The position numbers and the translations under genes were made by a program. Below, piece after piece: positions 1-10,088 of a DNA stretch of 64,000 nucleotides; position 1 is the stretch's first letter, and the number at the start of each line of letters is the position of its first letter. Location: the NCBI GenBank assembly GCA_021787365.1, contig JAJYMB010000031.1, positions 1 to 64,000 on the forward strand. Direction: 5' to 3'. The notes beneath the pieces are model-generated. The model had not been told where the DNA came from. It saw nothing but the letters and a program-made list of their open reading frames with translations, and searched no databases. This stretch comes from Actinomycetes bacterium. Lineage in GTDB: Bacteria; Actinomycetota; Acidimicrobiia; Acidimicrobiales; Palsa-688.

Positions 1-115
1 AGTGCGCTTCGGCAAACGAGCCCACAACCCGTACGTGCTCGCCGCCGGGTTCGCCGAGACCGACGTCCCGGTCCCCTGGTGGGGAGGGCGCAGGCTCAGG
101 CTGGCCTTTGGTTGA
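1..115 (+). CDS. C-terminal end of an unidentified protein
   Basis: An open frame enters from the left edge (codons starting at base 2) and ends at TGA 113-115. The visible 37 residues include the stretch NPYVLAAGFAETDVPVPWW and end LRLAFG. I do not recognise the family. The frame is open and has the codon bias of its neighbours, with G/C in most third positions, so it is probably the end of a real plus-strand gene. Its start and function lie outside the window. Confidence 0.4.
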   Translation, partial: VRFGKRAHNPYVLAAGFAETDVPVPWWGGRRLRLAFG

Positions 116-206
116 CCCCGGGCCGCCGTTGTGTTAGCCCGTAAAACCTACGTGGGAGTCCAGGCTAGTGCCGAGCTGGTACAACAAACAAACCAAGGAG
201 GTTCAC

Positions 207-920
207 ATGCATCCTCATCATGAGCACTGGGCCAGAGGGCCCCGGGCAATAGTGAAGGGCGGCCCCGGGGCTTGGTTCGGGCCACCGTGGGCAGAGCACG
301 GTGACGAACCGCCCGAGGAGTTCGGGCCTGGGCCAGGTCCACGCTGGCTCACGCGGTGGGGGCCGGGCCCGGGGGGCGGCGCTTGGGGTCGTGGCGGTGG
401 CTGGGGCCGGGGCGGAGGGCGCCGGGCACGGCGCGGCGACGTCCGCAGCGCCACGCTCGCGCTCCTCTCGGAGCGCCCCATGCACGGCTACGAGATCATC
501 ACCGAGCTGTCGCAGCGGACCGAGGGCTTCTGGCAACCGAGCCCAGGTTCCATCTACCCCACCCTCCAGTTGCTGGAGGACGAGGGACTGGTGACAGCCG
601 AGCCTGACAGCGAAGGCGGCAGGCGCCGGTTTTCGCTCACGGAGGAGGGCCGGCGGGCCGCAGACCAAGTGAAGGCAGGCCCGTTGCCCTGGGAGCAGTT
701 CACCGCCGGCACACCCGCCGGAGCCTGGGAGCTGCGCCGGGCAGCCCGCAGCCTCTTCGCCGTGGTCGCCCAGGTCGCCATGGCCGGCGGGACCGAAGAG
801 CATGAGCATGCCATCCGCATCCTGGAGGACACCCGCCGGCAGCTCTATTCGGTGATGGCCGCCCAGAAGGCCGGCGGGAAAGAGACCGGCGGTGGCCCGC
901 CGGCGGGTGCAGAGGGCTGA
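207..920 (+). CDS. PadR family transcriptional regulator
   Basis: A 237-residue DNA-binding repressor of the PadR family. The start is ATG 207 because AAGGAGG lies just upstream; the ORF-track start at 168 has no such site. The N-terminus is His-rich (MHPHHEHW) and is followed by a Gly/Pro/Arg-rich linker to about residue 75, common in actinobacterial PadR proteins. The winged helix follows, with the family signatures MHGYEII, GSIYPTL and DEGLV. The C-terminal helical part should make the dimer. PadR proteins usually repress an adjacent transporter or their own gene, but no target is evident here. The His-rich start might bind metal, which is inference. Confidence 0.9.
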   Translation: MHPHHEHWARGPRAIVKGGPGAWFGPPWAEHGDEPPEEFGPGPGPRWLTRWGPGPGGGAWGRGGGWGRGGGRRARRGDVRSATLALLSERPMHGYEIITELSQRTEGFWQPSPGSIYPTLQLLEDEGLVTAEPDSEGGRRRFSLTEEGRRAADQVKAGPLPWEQFTAGTPAGAWELRRAARSLFAVVAQVAMAGGTEEHEHAIRILEDTRRQLYSVMAAQKAGGKETGGGPPAGAEG

Positions 921-994
921 GCAGGGCCTGGTGGAGCCGCCGGCGGGGCTGGAGCCGCCGGCGCCGCGCCGGCTGGGCCGCTCGGTCCCCTCGA

Positions 995-1077
995 TCCGGG
1001 TGCAAAAGTCTGTACTCGGTGCGCTCGGCGTCACCCAAGCACTTCCTGCTGCACCCGGAACGCGGGAGCGCACCGAG
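995..1077. other. Two interlocked inverted repeats in a convergent gap
   Basis: The 296-base gap between padR and scpB, which converge, holds no convincing gene. It contains two perfect inverted repeats that interleave: TCCGGGTGCA (995-1004) with TGCACCCGGA (1050-1059), and CTCGGTGCGCTC (1015-1026) with GAGCGCACCGAG (1066-1077). In RNA this order (A, B, A', B') can form a pseudoknot or two competing hairpins. It could terminate padR transcription, although there is no T-run. Function is unknown. Confidence 0.5.
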
Positions 1078-1216
1078 AAAGAGGCCCTGCGGTCAATCCC
1101 GGTGCGCCTGCCGACCCTGGCGAGCTTGCCTGCTTGAACCGCGAAGCCCCGAGGCTCGAACAGGGGCCTTCAACTGCTCCCAGAAGGCCTGGGCTCTAGC
1201 CAGATCCCGCCGGCGC

Positions 1217-1861
1217 TCAACCGGAGGGGCGCAGGCCCTGCTCCAGCGCCTCCATCACCTCCGGCCCGGGCACGAACTCGCCGAGCGGGGGGAGGTCCTC
1301 GACGCGGTCCAGCCCTAGGCGCTCCAAGAACAGCGCCGTCGTGCCGTACAAGACTGCCTGCCCAGGCCCTGGGTCGTGACCGACCTCGGCGACGTAACCC
1401 CGTTGGCAGAGGGTCCGCAGCACCCCGTCCGAGTTGACGCCCCGGATGCTCGCGACCTGGGCGCGAGATACAGGCTGCTTGTAGGCGACGATCGCGAGGG
1501 TCTCCAAAGCTGCGGCCGACAGGCGCGAGGGTTGGCCCTCCAGCACGAAGCGCTCTATGTAGGGCGCGAGGTCCGGGTGGCTCTGGAACCGGAACCCGCC
1601 GGCGACCTTCACCAGCACAAAACCCCGCCAGTCCCTCAGGTACCCCTGGGCAAGCTCCTCGCACAGCGCCACCACCCGGGCGGGGCTGACCTCGAGCAAC
1701 TGGGCCAGGATCGCCGGCTCCACCGGCGACTCGGCCACCATCAGCACCGCTTCGATGGCCCTCTTCCGCTCGGCATCGGCCTGCTCCCCGCCGGCGAGCA
1801 GCCCCTGCTCGTCCGCTCCCCCCCCGTTGTACTCCTCGGCCCCGGGCTCGTCGAATGCCAT
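1217..1861 (-). CDS. scpB: Segregation and condensation protein B
   Basis: ScpB, 214 residues, is the winged-helix subunit that binds ScpA and completes the SMC-ScpAB condensin, which compacts and segregates the chromosome. Family signatures are the first helix segment (KRAIEAVLMVAESP) and the conserved LETLAIVAYKQPVSRAQV block, followed by GVNSDGVLRTL in the second winged helix. About 25 acidic or low-complexity residues precede the first domain. The gene starts 3 bases after the scpA stop, so the pair is translated together. Actinobacteria often have rluB next; here the downstream neighbour is the convergent padR. Confidence 0.95.
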   Translation of the reverse strand: MAFDEPGAEEYNGGGADEQGLLAGGEQADAERKRAIEAVLMVAESPVEPAILAQLLEVSPARVVALCEELAQGYLRDWRGFVLVKVAGGFRFQSHPDLAPYIERFVLEGQPSRLSAAALETLAIVAYKQPVSRAQVASIRGVNSDGVLRTLCQRGYVAEVGHDPGPGQAVLYGTTALFLERLGLDRVEDLPPLGEFVPGPEVMEALEQGLRPSG

Positions 1862-1864
1862 CTG

Positions 1865-2710
1865 CTAACCCTCGTACTCGTCGGCGCCGGCCCCGACCAT
1901 CGCCGCCCGGACGTCCAGCCCGCTCACCCCGCCCAGCCCGGCGGCCGTCGTCGCGCCAGCCAAGTATTCTCCCTCCTCGCCGGCCCCGAGCCAGGTGACC
2001 TCGAGGTCGGCCAGCTTGCCGGCCTGGGCGAGGTCGACCATACCCCGCTTGTAGAGCTCCAAGAGCGCGAGGAAGTGGACGATCACTTGGAGCCGCTCGT
2101 GCATGCCCTCCGTGATCCGGCGGAACGTCGTGCTCCCCTCCACCGGCAACCGCCCCACCAAAACGGCCACGGCGTCGCCGACGCTGGCCCTGATCGGCGC
2201 CACGTGGTCGGTGTTGACCACCGGTAGAGGCTCGGGCATGAGCAGCCTGACCATGGCGTCGCGCAGCCTCGTTGCCTTCACACCCTCGAGCAGGTCTGGG
2301 GCCAAGCCTATGAAGCGCTCCTCCAGGCCGGCCCGGCGGGGGACCGAGAGATCGGCCTCCTCCATCAGGCGGGCCATGGTGGTCGACGCCTCCTTGAAGG
2401 TCTTGCACTCGAGCAACCTGGCCAGGAGCAAGTCCCTCTCCTCCCAGAGGGCCAACTCCTCCTCTTCGTCGGGCCGGGCGGGCTCGGGGAGGAGCCGGCG
2501 GGCTTTCAGCTCCAGCAACAAGGCGGCGATCAGCAAGAACTCAGTGGCAACACCGAGGTCGAGCGCGCGCATCTGCTCCAACGTCGCTACGTACTCGTCC
2601 ACGATCGAGGAGAGGGAGAGCTCCCAGATGTCGACCTGCTCCCGGCTCACGAGGTGCAACAACAGGTCGAAGGGCCCCTCGAAGACAGGCGTGCTCACCT
2701 GGTAACCCAC
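1865..2710 (-). CDS. scpA: Segregation and condensation protein A (kleisin)
   Basis: ScpA is the kleisin that bridges the SMC heads. The protein begins near VFEGPFDLLLHLVSREQVDIWELSL, the standard kleisin N-terminus; the C-terminal winged helix is around FLALLELYKRG. The 687-residue frame in the ORF track is not real beyond this point, since its first 390 codons are antisense to trpS and a repeat. I prefer GTG 2710 (281 residues), which has AGGGG upstream. ATG 2743 and GTG 2698 are in frame and possible. It is transcribed into scpB and diverges from trpS across a tandem-repeat spacer. Confidence 0.92.
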   Translation of the reverse strand: MGYQVSTPVFEGPFDLLLHLVSREQVDIWELSLSSIVDEYVATLEQMRALDLGVATEFLLIAALLLELKARRLLPEPARPDEEEELALWEERDLLLARLLECKTFKEASTTMARLMEEADLSVPRRAGLEERFIGLAPDLLEGVKATRLRDAMVRLLMPEPLPVVNTDHVAPIRASVGDAVAVLVGRLPVEGSTTFRRITEGMHERLQVIVHFLALLELYKRGMVDLAQAGKLADLEVTWLGAGEEGEYLAGATTAAGLGGVSGLDVRAAMVGAGADEYEG

Positions 2711-2754
2711 CGACGCCAAACTACCCCTGGGAGGGGTGCCCATTGGTGGACCCT

Positions 2755-2930
2755 GCGGCTGCCGGCCCGCCAGGACGGCTGGACCGCAGGACCGCTGCAC
2801 CGCTGCACCGCAGGACCGCCGGGCCGCAGGACGGCTGGGCCGCAGGACGGCTGGGCCGCTGCACCGCTGCACCGCTGGACCGCCGGACGGCTGCACCGCA
2901 GGACCGCTGGACCGCCGGCGGACTAAATCG
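2755..2930. repeat. Degenerate tandem repeat in the scpA-trpS divergent spacer
   Basis: The spacer between the divergent scpA and trpS starts is filled with imperfect copies of units such as CTGCACCGCAGGACCG and CGCAGGACGGCTGGGC, with shorter CTGCACCG sub-units repeated twice in places. All six frames through it are repetitive and it does not look coding. It occupies the place where promoters for both genes would be expected, so copy-number change could alter either promoter. Confidence 0.8.
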
Positions 2931-2968
2931 GCTAGCCCACCTCTCCCGGACCGGTACCCTGCCACTTC

Positions 2969-4021
2969 GTGGACGAACAGCAAAAGCCTGGCCAACCTGC
3001 CCCGCCGGCCAAGCCCGCCCGGAGGGTGTTCTCCGGCATCCAGCCGACCGGCGCCCCCCACCTCGGGAACTACCTCGGGGCGCTGCGGTGGTGGGTCGAT
3101 TTCCAGGACCGCTACGACGCCTTCTACTGCGTAGTCGACCTGCACGCCTTGACGGTCCCGGGCGACCCCGAAGAGCTCTCCAAGTCCACCCTCACGATGG
3201 CCACCCTGCTCCTCGCCTGCGGTCTCGACCCGGCCCGCTGCACCCTGTTCGTGCAGAGCCACGTCCACTACCACGCCGACCTCACCTGGCTGCTCGAGTG
3301 CACGGCCAGCATGGGCGAACTGTCCCGCATGACCCAGTTCAAGGACAAAGCCCAAAAAGGTGGGGAAGAATCCGCCCGGGTCGGGCTCTTCGCCTACCCC
3401 GTGCTCATGGCGGCCGACATCTTGCTCTACGACACTGACCTCGTACCCGTCGGCGACGACCAGCGCCAGCACCTCGAACTGACCCGTGACCTCGCGCAAC
3501 GCTGGAACTCCCGCTACGGCCCCACCTTCGTCGTCCCCGAGGCGGCCATCCCGCCCGTCGGCGGTGGCGCGCGGGTGATGGACCTCCAAGAGCCCAGGCG
3601 GAAAATGTCCAAGTCGGCCGACTCCGACGCCGGGGTCGTCTACCTCTTCGACGACCCCAAGGTGATCGAACGCAAAGTGAAGCGAGCCGTCACCGACCTC
3701 GACCCGCCGGGACCGGGCTCGGTGCGCTGGGACCCCGAGGAAAAACCAGGCGTCTCCAACCTCCTCGAGCTGCTCGCCACCATACGCGGCGGCAAGCCCG
3801 AAGACATTGCCCGCGCTTACGACGGCTACGCCAGGTTGAAGTCCGACGCGGCGGACGCCGTCGTGTCGTTGGTGCGCCCGCTCCAGGAGCGCTACCGGGA
3901 GCTCTCCCAGGACCCGGGAGCGGTGCAAGCCGTCCTGGCCGCTGGCGCCCGCAAAGCCGAAGAGGTGGCAGCCGCCACCTATGACCGCGCCCGCACGGCC
4001 ATGGGGCTCCTCACGGCCTGA
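2969..4021 (+). CDS. trpS: Tryptophan--tRNA ligase
   Basis: Class I aminoacyl-tRNA synthetase, 350 residues, a normal length for bacterial TrpS. It activates tryptophan with ATP and charges tRNA-Trp in the cytoplasm. The HIGH-type motif is PHLGN near residues 30-34 (TGAPHLGNYLG) and the second ATP motif is KMSKS at 212-216. The GTG start at 2969 gives about 18 extra residues before the conserved FSGIQPTG. It is the only plus-strand gene in the otherwise minus-strand cluster from scpB to tlyA, lying between scpA (divergent) and the DksA-like gene (convergent), so it was probably inserted or inverted there. Confidence 0.95.
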   Translation: MDEQQKPGQPAPPAKPARRVFSGIQPTGAPHLGNYLGALRWWVDFQDRYDAFYCVVDLHALTVPGDPEELSKSTLTMATLLLACGLDPARCTLFVQSHVHYHADLTWLLECTASMGELSRMTQFKDKAQKGGEESARVGLFAYPVLMAADILLYDTDLVPVGDDQRQHLELTRDLAQRWNSRYGPTFVVPEAAIPPVGGGARVMDLQEPRRKMSKSADSDAGVVYLFDDPKVIERKVKRAVTDLDPPGPGSVRWDPEEKPGVSNLLELLATIRGGKPEDIARAYDGYARLKSDAADAVVSLVRPLQERYRELSQDPGAVQAVLAAGARKAEEVAAATYDRARTAMGLLTA

Positions 4022-4077
4022 ACACGCTCAGGAGGGTTGCAGACGCCTCGCCTACGGGCGCTTCAGCCCGGTGGCCG

Positions 4078-4413
4078 TCACCGCTTCTTGGCAGCGCAGT
4101 TGATGCAGTACCGGGCGGTCGGCACGGCTTCGAGGCGAGCGGGCGCGATCTCCTCGTGGCAGGCCTCGCATTGCCCGTATGTGCCGGCGTCGAACTTGGC
4201 AAGGGCATGCTCGACGTCCCGCAAGTTGGTCGCGAGAGTCGTGACGAGTGCCTCGGCTTCGCCTCGCTCGGCGGTCACCTGGCTCGAGTCGGCGAAGTTG
4301 GGGTCATAAGCCCGGACCTCTGCCCCGTAGCCCAGCTCTTCGAGCTCGTTGCGCAACGAGGCGCGCTGGGACTCCAGCTCCTCGCGTAGGGCAATCGTGG
4401 CGTTGGCCTCCAT
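4078..4413 (-). CDS. DksA/TraR family zinc-finger protein
   Basis: A 111-residue protein of the DksA/TraR type, which binds the secondary channel of RNA polymerase and changes promoter response. A long helical, coiled-coil-like part covers residues 7-75. The four-cysteine zinc finger follows, with C82-x2-C85 and C103-x2-C106 (CEAC...CINC). I chose ATG 4413 because the earlier in-frame start at 4461 adds residues unlike the family. It lies 55 bases after xerD and probably shares its transcript. Whether it acts with ppGpp as DksA does cannot be read from sequence. Confidence 0.85.
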   Translation of the reverse strand: MEANATIALREELESQRASLRNELEELGYGAEVRAYDPNFADSSQVTAERGEAEALVTTLATNLRDVEHALAKFDAGTYGQCEACHEEIAPARLEAVPTARYCINCAAKKR

Positions 4414-4468
4414 AACGGCAGTGTAGACCCAAAGCGAGAGAGCGCGAAGGGCTCCCTTCAAATTGTGC

Positions 4469-5434
4469 TCAGCCGTCGCGGGCGCGCGGGTGGCTGGCCA
4501 GGTACGCAGACTTCAGGCGTTCGGGCGACACCTTGGTGTACACCTGAGTGGTGCTGATCGAGGCGTGACCGAGCAGTTCCTGGACCACGCGGATGTCGGC
4601 GCCGTGGTCGAGCATGTGCGTAGCACAGCTGTGGCGCAGCACGTGAGGCGAAAGGCGGCCGTCGAGACCGGCCAGCGCGCCGTAGTGGCGCACGATGCCC
4701 CACGCCCCTTGCCGGGAGAGCCTCCCACCTCTGTTATTGAGAAAGACGGCATCCGCGTCGCCCCTTCGCGCCCAGCGCCGGGGCACGAGGGTGGGGCGCC
4801 CGCCCGGGCCGAGCCATGCCGCCAGCGCCTCGCGCGCGTAGCGGCCCAGAGGCACCAGCCGTTCCTTGCCTCCCTTGCCGAACACCCGCGCCAGCTGCTC
4901 CTCGACCACGAGGTCGCCAAGGGACAGCCCGATGAGCTCGGAGATGCGCACCCCGGTCCCGTAGAGGACCTCGAGCACGGCCCGGTCCCGGAGCGCCAAT
5001 GCGCCGGCGCCGGTCACCGCCGCCAGCAGCGACGCCACCTCGGCCTCGGCGAGGGCCTTGGGGATGCTCTCTCCGACCCTGGGGGGGCGCAAGCCCGAGG
5101 CCGGGTCCGCCCCGGCACTGCCTTCTTGCGCCAAGAAGCGGTAGAGCGAGCGCACGGCTACGAGCGCCCTCGCCACCGACGCCGGCGCCAGCCCCGACTG
5201 GCGCAGGTAGGCCACGTACTCGGCCACCGTCGCCTCGTCGACGTCGCCGGTCCCGTGGCGAGCGGCGAGCCAGGCCTCGTAGGCGGCCAGGTCGCGCCGG
5301 TAGGCGGCGAGCGTGTTGGCGCTCCTCCCCTTCTCCACTGCCAGCCAAGACAACATCTCCTCGGCTGGAAGGCTGAGCACCGCGCGCGACCTCGGTACTG
5401 CCGAAGGGGCGAGGCCAGCCGCGCCGCTCCCCAT
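4469..5434 (-). CDS. xerD: Tyrosine recombinase XerD/XerC type
   Basis: A 321-residue site-specific recombinase that would resolve chromosome dimers at dif. The N-terminal SAM-like DNA-binding domain covers about residues 22-110 and the catalytic domain follows. The active-site set is complete: R163 (TGVRISEL), K187, H264 and R267 (HVLRHSCATH), H290 (LLGHAS) and the nucleophile Y299 (TTQVYTKV). Its position after pyrG and nudix matches Mycobacterium, where the homologue is called xerD. The start ATG 5434 lies in the last unit of a 16-bp tandem repeat that also supplies the ribosome binding site AGGGGA. Confidence 0.93.
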   Translation of the reverse strand: MGSGAAGLAPSAVPRSRAVLSLPAEEMLSWLAVEKGRSANTLAAYRRDLAAYEAWLAARHGTGDVDEATVAEYVAYLRQSGLAPASVARALVAVRSLYRFLAQEGSAGADPASGLRPPRVGESIPKALAEAEVASLLAAVTGAGALALRDRAVLEVLYGTGVRISELIGLSLGDLVVEEQLARVFGKGGKERLVPLGRYAREALAAWLGPGGRPTLVPRRWARRGDADAVFLNNRGGRLSRQGAWGIVRHYGALAGLDGRLSPHVLRHSCATHMLDHGADIRVVQELLGHASISTTQVYTKVSPERLKSAYLASHPRARDG

Positions 5435-5509
5435 TTCCCCTACGGCCCATTTCCCCTACGGCCCATTTCCCCTACGGCCCATTTCCCCTACGGCCCATTT
5501 CCCCTACGG
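5430..5509. repeat. Five tandem 16-bp repeats carrying SD-ATG upstream of xerD
   Basis: Five perfect copies of CCCATTTCCCCTACGG run from 5430 to 5509, exactly filling the junction between the nudix stop codon and the xerD start. Read on the minus strand each unit is CCGTAGGGGAAATGGG, that is a Shine-Dalgarno-like AGGGGA followed by ATG. The last copy (ATG at 5434) starts xerD. Because 16 is not a multiple of 3, upstream copies start in other frames, or in frame but stop after eight codons. Confidence 0.95.
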
Positions 5510-7808
<2,299 letters not shown>

Positions 7809-7952
7809 TCACGTGGCCGGCGGAGGCGCCCAAGCCCAGCGAGAGCCGCGCCCGGCTCCGCTGGCTAGGCCGTCTCAGGTGGCCACCCCAGGCTACCAGA
7901 GGCGCCCCCGCTCACCGGTGGATGCCGCCGAGCTCGCCGGGGGCCGCCCGGG

Positions 7953-9023
7953 TCAGTAGAGCACGCAGCGGGCTTGGTGCCCCGGCCCCACCTGGCGCCA
8001 TTCCGGCAGAGCCTCCGTGCACTCCTTGCGGACGTGCGGGCAGCGGGCGGCGAACGGGCAGCCGCTCGGCAGGTTGGCCAGGTCCGGCGGGTCGCCCCGG
8101 GCCTCGAAGCGTCGGCCGGTGCCGAAGTGGCTGGCCGGGTCGGGCGCGGCCCGGCGGAGCAACTGCGTATAGGGGTGGCGGGGCTCCCCCATGACCCGCT
8201 CCGAAGGCCCCACCTCGACCAGGTGCCCGGCGTACATGATCGCGATGCGGTCGCTCATGTAGGAGGCCCCGGCCAGGTCGTGGGTCACGAACACGAGCGA
8301 GAGGGACTCGGCTTTTTGCAGGTCCAACAACAGGTTCATGATGGAGAGCCGGATCGAGACGTCGAGCATGGACGTCGGCTCGTCGGCGAGCAGCAGTGCG
8401 GGGCGCGCCGCGAGGGCGCGCGCCACGCCCACCCGCTGGCGCTGGCCTCCCGAGAGCTGGTAGGGGTAACGCCGGAGGAAGTCTTGCGGCGGCACCAGCC
8501 CGACCTGGGTGAGCAGCCGGTCCACCGCCTCCGCGTGGGCAGCTTTCGGCGCCACCTTGAAGGTTTGCAGCGGGCGGGCGACGCTGTAGCGCACGGTGTG
8601 GAGCGGGTCGAGCGAAGTGTAGGGGTCCTGGAAGACCATCTGGACGTGGCCGCGGTGCTCGCGGAGACGTGCTTGGTTGAGCCGGTTGGGGACTCCCCGC
8701 CCGAGGAGGCGGATCTCGCCCGACGTGGGCCTTTCCAGCAAGGCGACGGTGCGCGCAAAGGTGGTCTTGCCCGAGCCGGACTCCCCCACCAGCCCCAACA
8801 CCTCGCCCCTCATAACGCTGAGGTCGACATTGGAGAGCGCCCTCACCAACTTGGCCTTGCCAAACCGGCCCACCGAGTAGGTCTTCGTGAGCCCACGGAC
8901 CTCGAGCACGGGTACCTGGCTCCCCTGCGGCCCGGCTCGTAGGCCTTCTTCACCTAGGGTGCTGACCAAGGCCTGCCCTCCTCCCCGAACCCGCCCAGGA
9001 GCCTCAATTCGTGGCCCCTTCAC
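7953..9023 (-). CDS. Peptide/oligosaccharide ABC importer ATPase (DppF/OppF type)
   Basis: A 356-residue ATPase, last gene of the importer operon. Visible motifs are Walker A GESGSGKTT, ABC signature LSGGQRQRV, Walker B LLLADEPTS and the C-terminal oligopeptide-transporter extension CPFAARCPHVRKEC, whose cysteines may hold an Fe-S cluster in this family. GTG 9023 overlaps the preceding ATPase by 20 bases. TTG 8969, after GGGGAGGAGGG, is a good alternative start (338 residues). It pairs with the DppD-type ATPase to drive substrate uptake. Confidence 0.92.
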   Translation of the reverse strand: MKGPRIEAPGRVRGGGQALVSTLGEEGLRAGPQGSQVPVLEVRGLTKTYSVGRFGKAKLVRALSNVDLSVMRGEVLGLVGESGSGKTTFARTVALLERPTSGEIRLLGRGVPNRLNQARLREHRGHVQMVFQDPYTSLDPLHTVRYSVARPLQTFKVAPKAAHAEAVDRLLTQVGLVPPQDFLRRYPYQLSGGQRQRVGVARALAARPALLLADEPTSMLDVSIRLSIMNLLLDLQKAESLSLVFVTHDLAGASYMSDRIAIMYAGHLVEVGPSERVMGEPRHPYTQLLRRAAPDPASHFGTGRRFEARGDPPDLANLPSGCPFAARCPHVRKECTEALPEWRQVGPGHQARCVLY

Positions 9024-10086
9024 CGGGTGAGAGCCCTATGGGTTGGCCGGCCACCCGGGCCCCGTTCCCCCGCGAGCCGAGGGCCTCCGGCCCGGCCTCG
9101 GGCAACGGCCGAGACGGCACCGTCTCCGCGTAGAGGTGGCACGACACCCGGCGCCCCTCGGTTGTTCTGACCTCCGGCGGCGCCACGGTGTCGCAGGTCC
9201 CTTGGATGAACCTCGTGCACCGAGGCGCGAAAGCGCAGCCGGGGGGCAGCCGCCGAAGGTCGGGCGGTTGGCCGGCCAGCCCCTCGAGACGTTTGCGTTT
9301 GCCTCCGACGGGGGGAAAGGCGCTCATCAGTGCTGCCGTGTACGGGTGCTCGGGGCCTTGGTAGAGCAATTGCGCCGGGGCCTCTTCCACGATGGCACCG
9401 GCGTACATGATGGCGATCCGGTCGGCTATCTCGACGAGCAGCGACAAGTCGTGGGTGATGAACACGACCCCGAAGCCGAGGTCGTGGCGCAAGTCGTTCA
9501 GCATCTGGATGATCGAGCGTTGCACCACGACGTCGAGCGCGGTCGTGGGCTCGTCCAAGAAAACCAGCTTGGGCTCGAGGCAAAGGGCCAACGCGATCAC
9601 CGCGCGCTGGCGCATCCCGCCGGAGAGCTGATGGGGGTAGGCGTCGAGGAACCGTTCGGGGAGCTTGACCCGGGCGAACATCTCCTTGGCGCGCGCCGAG
9701 GCCTCGTCCGCCGAACCGACGCCGTGGGCTTTCATCGCGTCCTTGAACTGCTCCCGGATGCGCGTCACCGGGTTGAGCACGTTCATCGACGCCTGGAAGA
9801 CCATGGAGATCCGGGCCAGGTGAAGGGCGCGGAGCTGCTCGGGGGGCAGCTCCAGTAAGTTGGTGCCCTCGAAGAGGACCTGGCCCGCTAGGGCCCGTCC
9901 CGGCGGTTCGAGCAGGCCCGCAGCCGCGAACGCGAGCGTGGTCTTCCCGCAGCCCGACTCGCCGGCCAGTCCTACGACCTCGCCTGGCGCCACCGTGAGG
10001 TTGACACCGCGCACGATCGTGGTCACGTTGCGCTCGTCCCAGCCGTAGCCGATGTAGAGGTCCCGGACCTCGAGCAGAGGGGGCAA
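9004..10086 (-). CDS. Peptide/oligosaccharide ABC importer ATPase (DppD/OppD type)
   Basis: About 360 residues. The ORF-track frame begins at 10494, but its first 136 codons lie over the permease gene and are a shadow. The real start is probably TTG 10086, just after the permease stop, with GGGGAGGGG upstream. Motifs are Walker A GESGCGKTT, signature LSGGMRQRAV, Walker B LVFLDEPTTALD, and the C-terminal block GCAFAPRC of the oligopeptide ATPases. It is the first of two ATPases, and such heterodimers are standard for Dpp/Opp importers. CTG 10092 is another possible start. Confidence 0.9.
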   Translation of the reverse strand: MPPLLEVRDLYIGYGWDERNVTTIVRGVNLTVAPGEVVGLAGESGCGKTTLAFAAAGLLEPPGRALAGQVLFEGTNLLELPPEQLRALHLARISMVFQASMNVLNPVTRIREQFKDAMKAHGVGSADEASARAKEMFARVKLPERFLDAYPHQLSGGMRQRAVIALALCLEPKLVFLDEPTTALDVVVQRSIIQMLNDLRHDLGFGVVFITHDLSLLVEIADRIAIMYAGAIVEEAPAQLLYQGPEHPYTAALMSAFPPVGGKRKRLEGLAGQPPDLRRLPPGCAFAPRCTRFIQGTCDTVAPPEVRTTEGRRVSCHLYAETVPSRPLPEAGPEALGSRGNGARVAGQPIGLSPGEGATN

Positions 10087-10088
10087 CT

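Noticed and set aside
165-1073. 302-residue minus-strand ORF antisense to padR, and similar long antisense ORFs over most genes
   Set aside because: GC-rich codon bias leaves opposite frames open. Translations are Arg/Pro/Gly/Ala-rich with no recognisable domain, whereas the sense strand carries a clear family.
2744-3928. N-terminal 395 codons of the 687-residue ScpA frame
   Set aside because: This part is antisense to trpS and the tandem repeat, and ScpA homology begins at VFEGPFDLLL.
5430-5509. CRISPR-like appearance of the 16-bp array, and of the other arrays
   Set aside because: The units are head to tail with no variable spacers and no cas genes nearby; they are simple tandem repeats.
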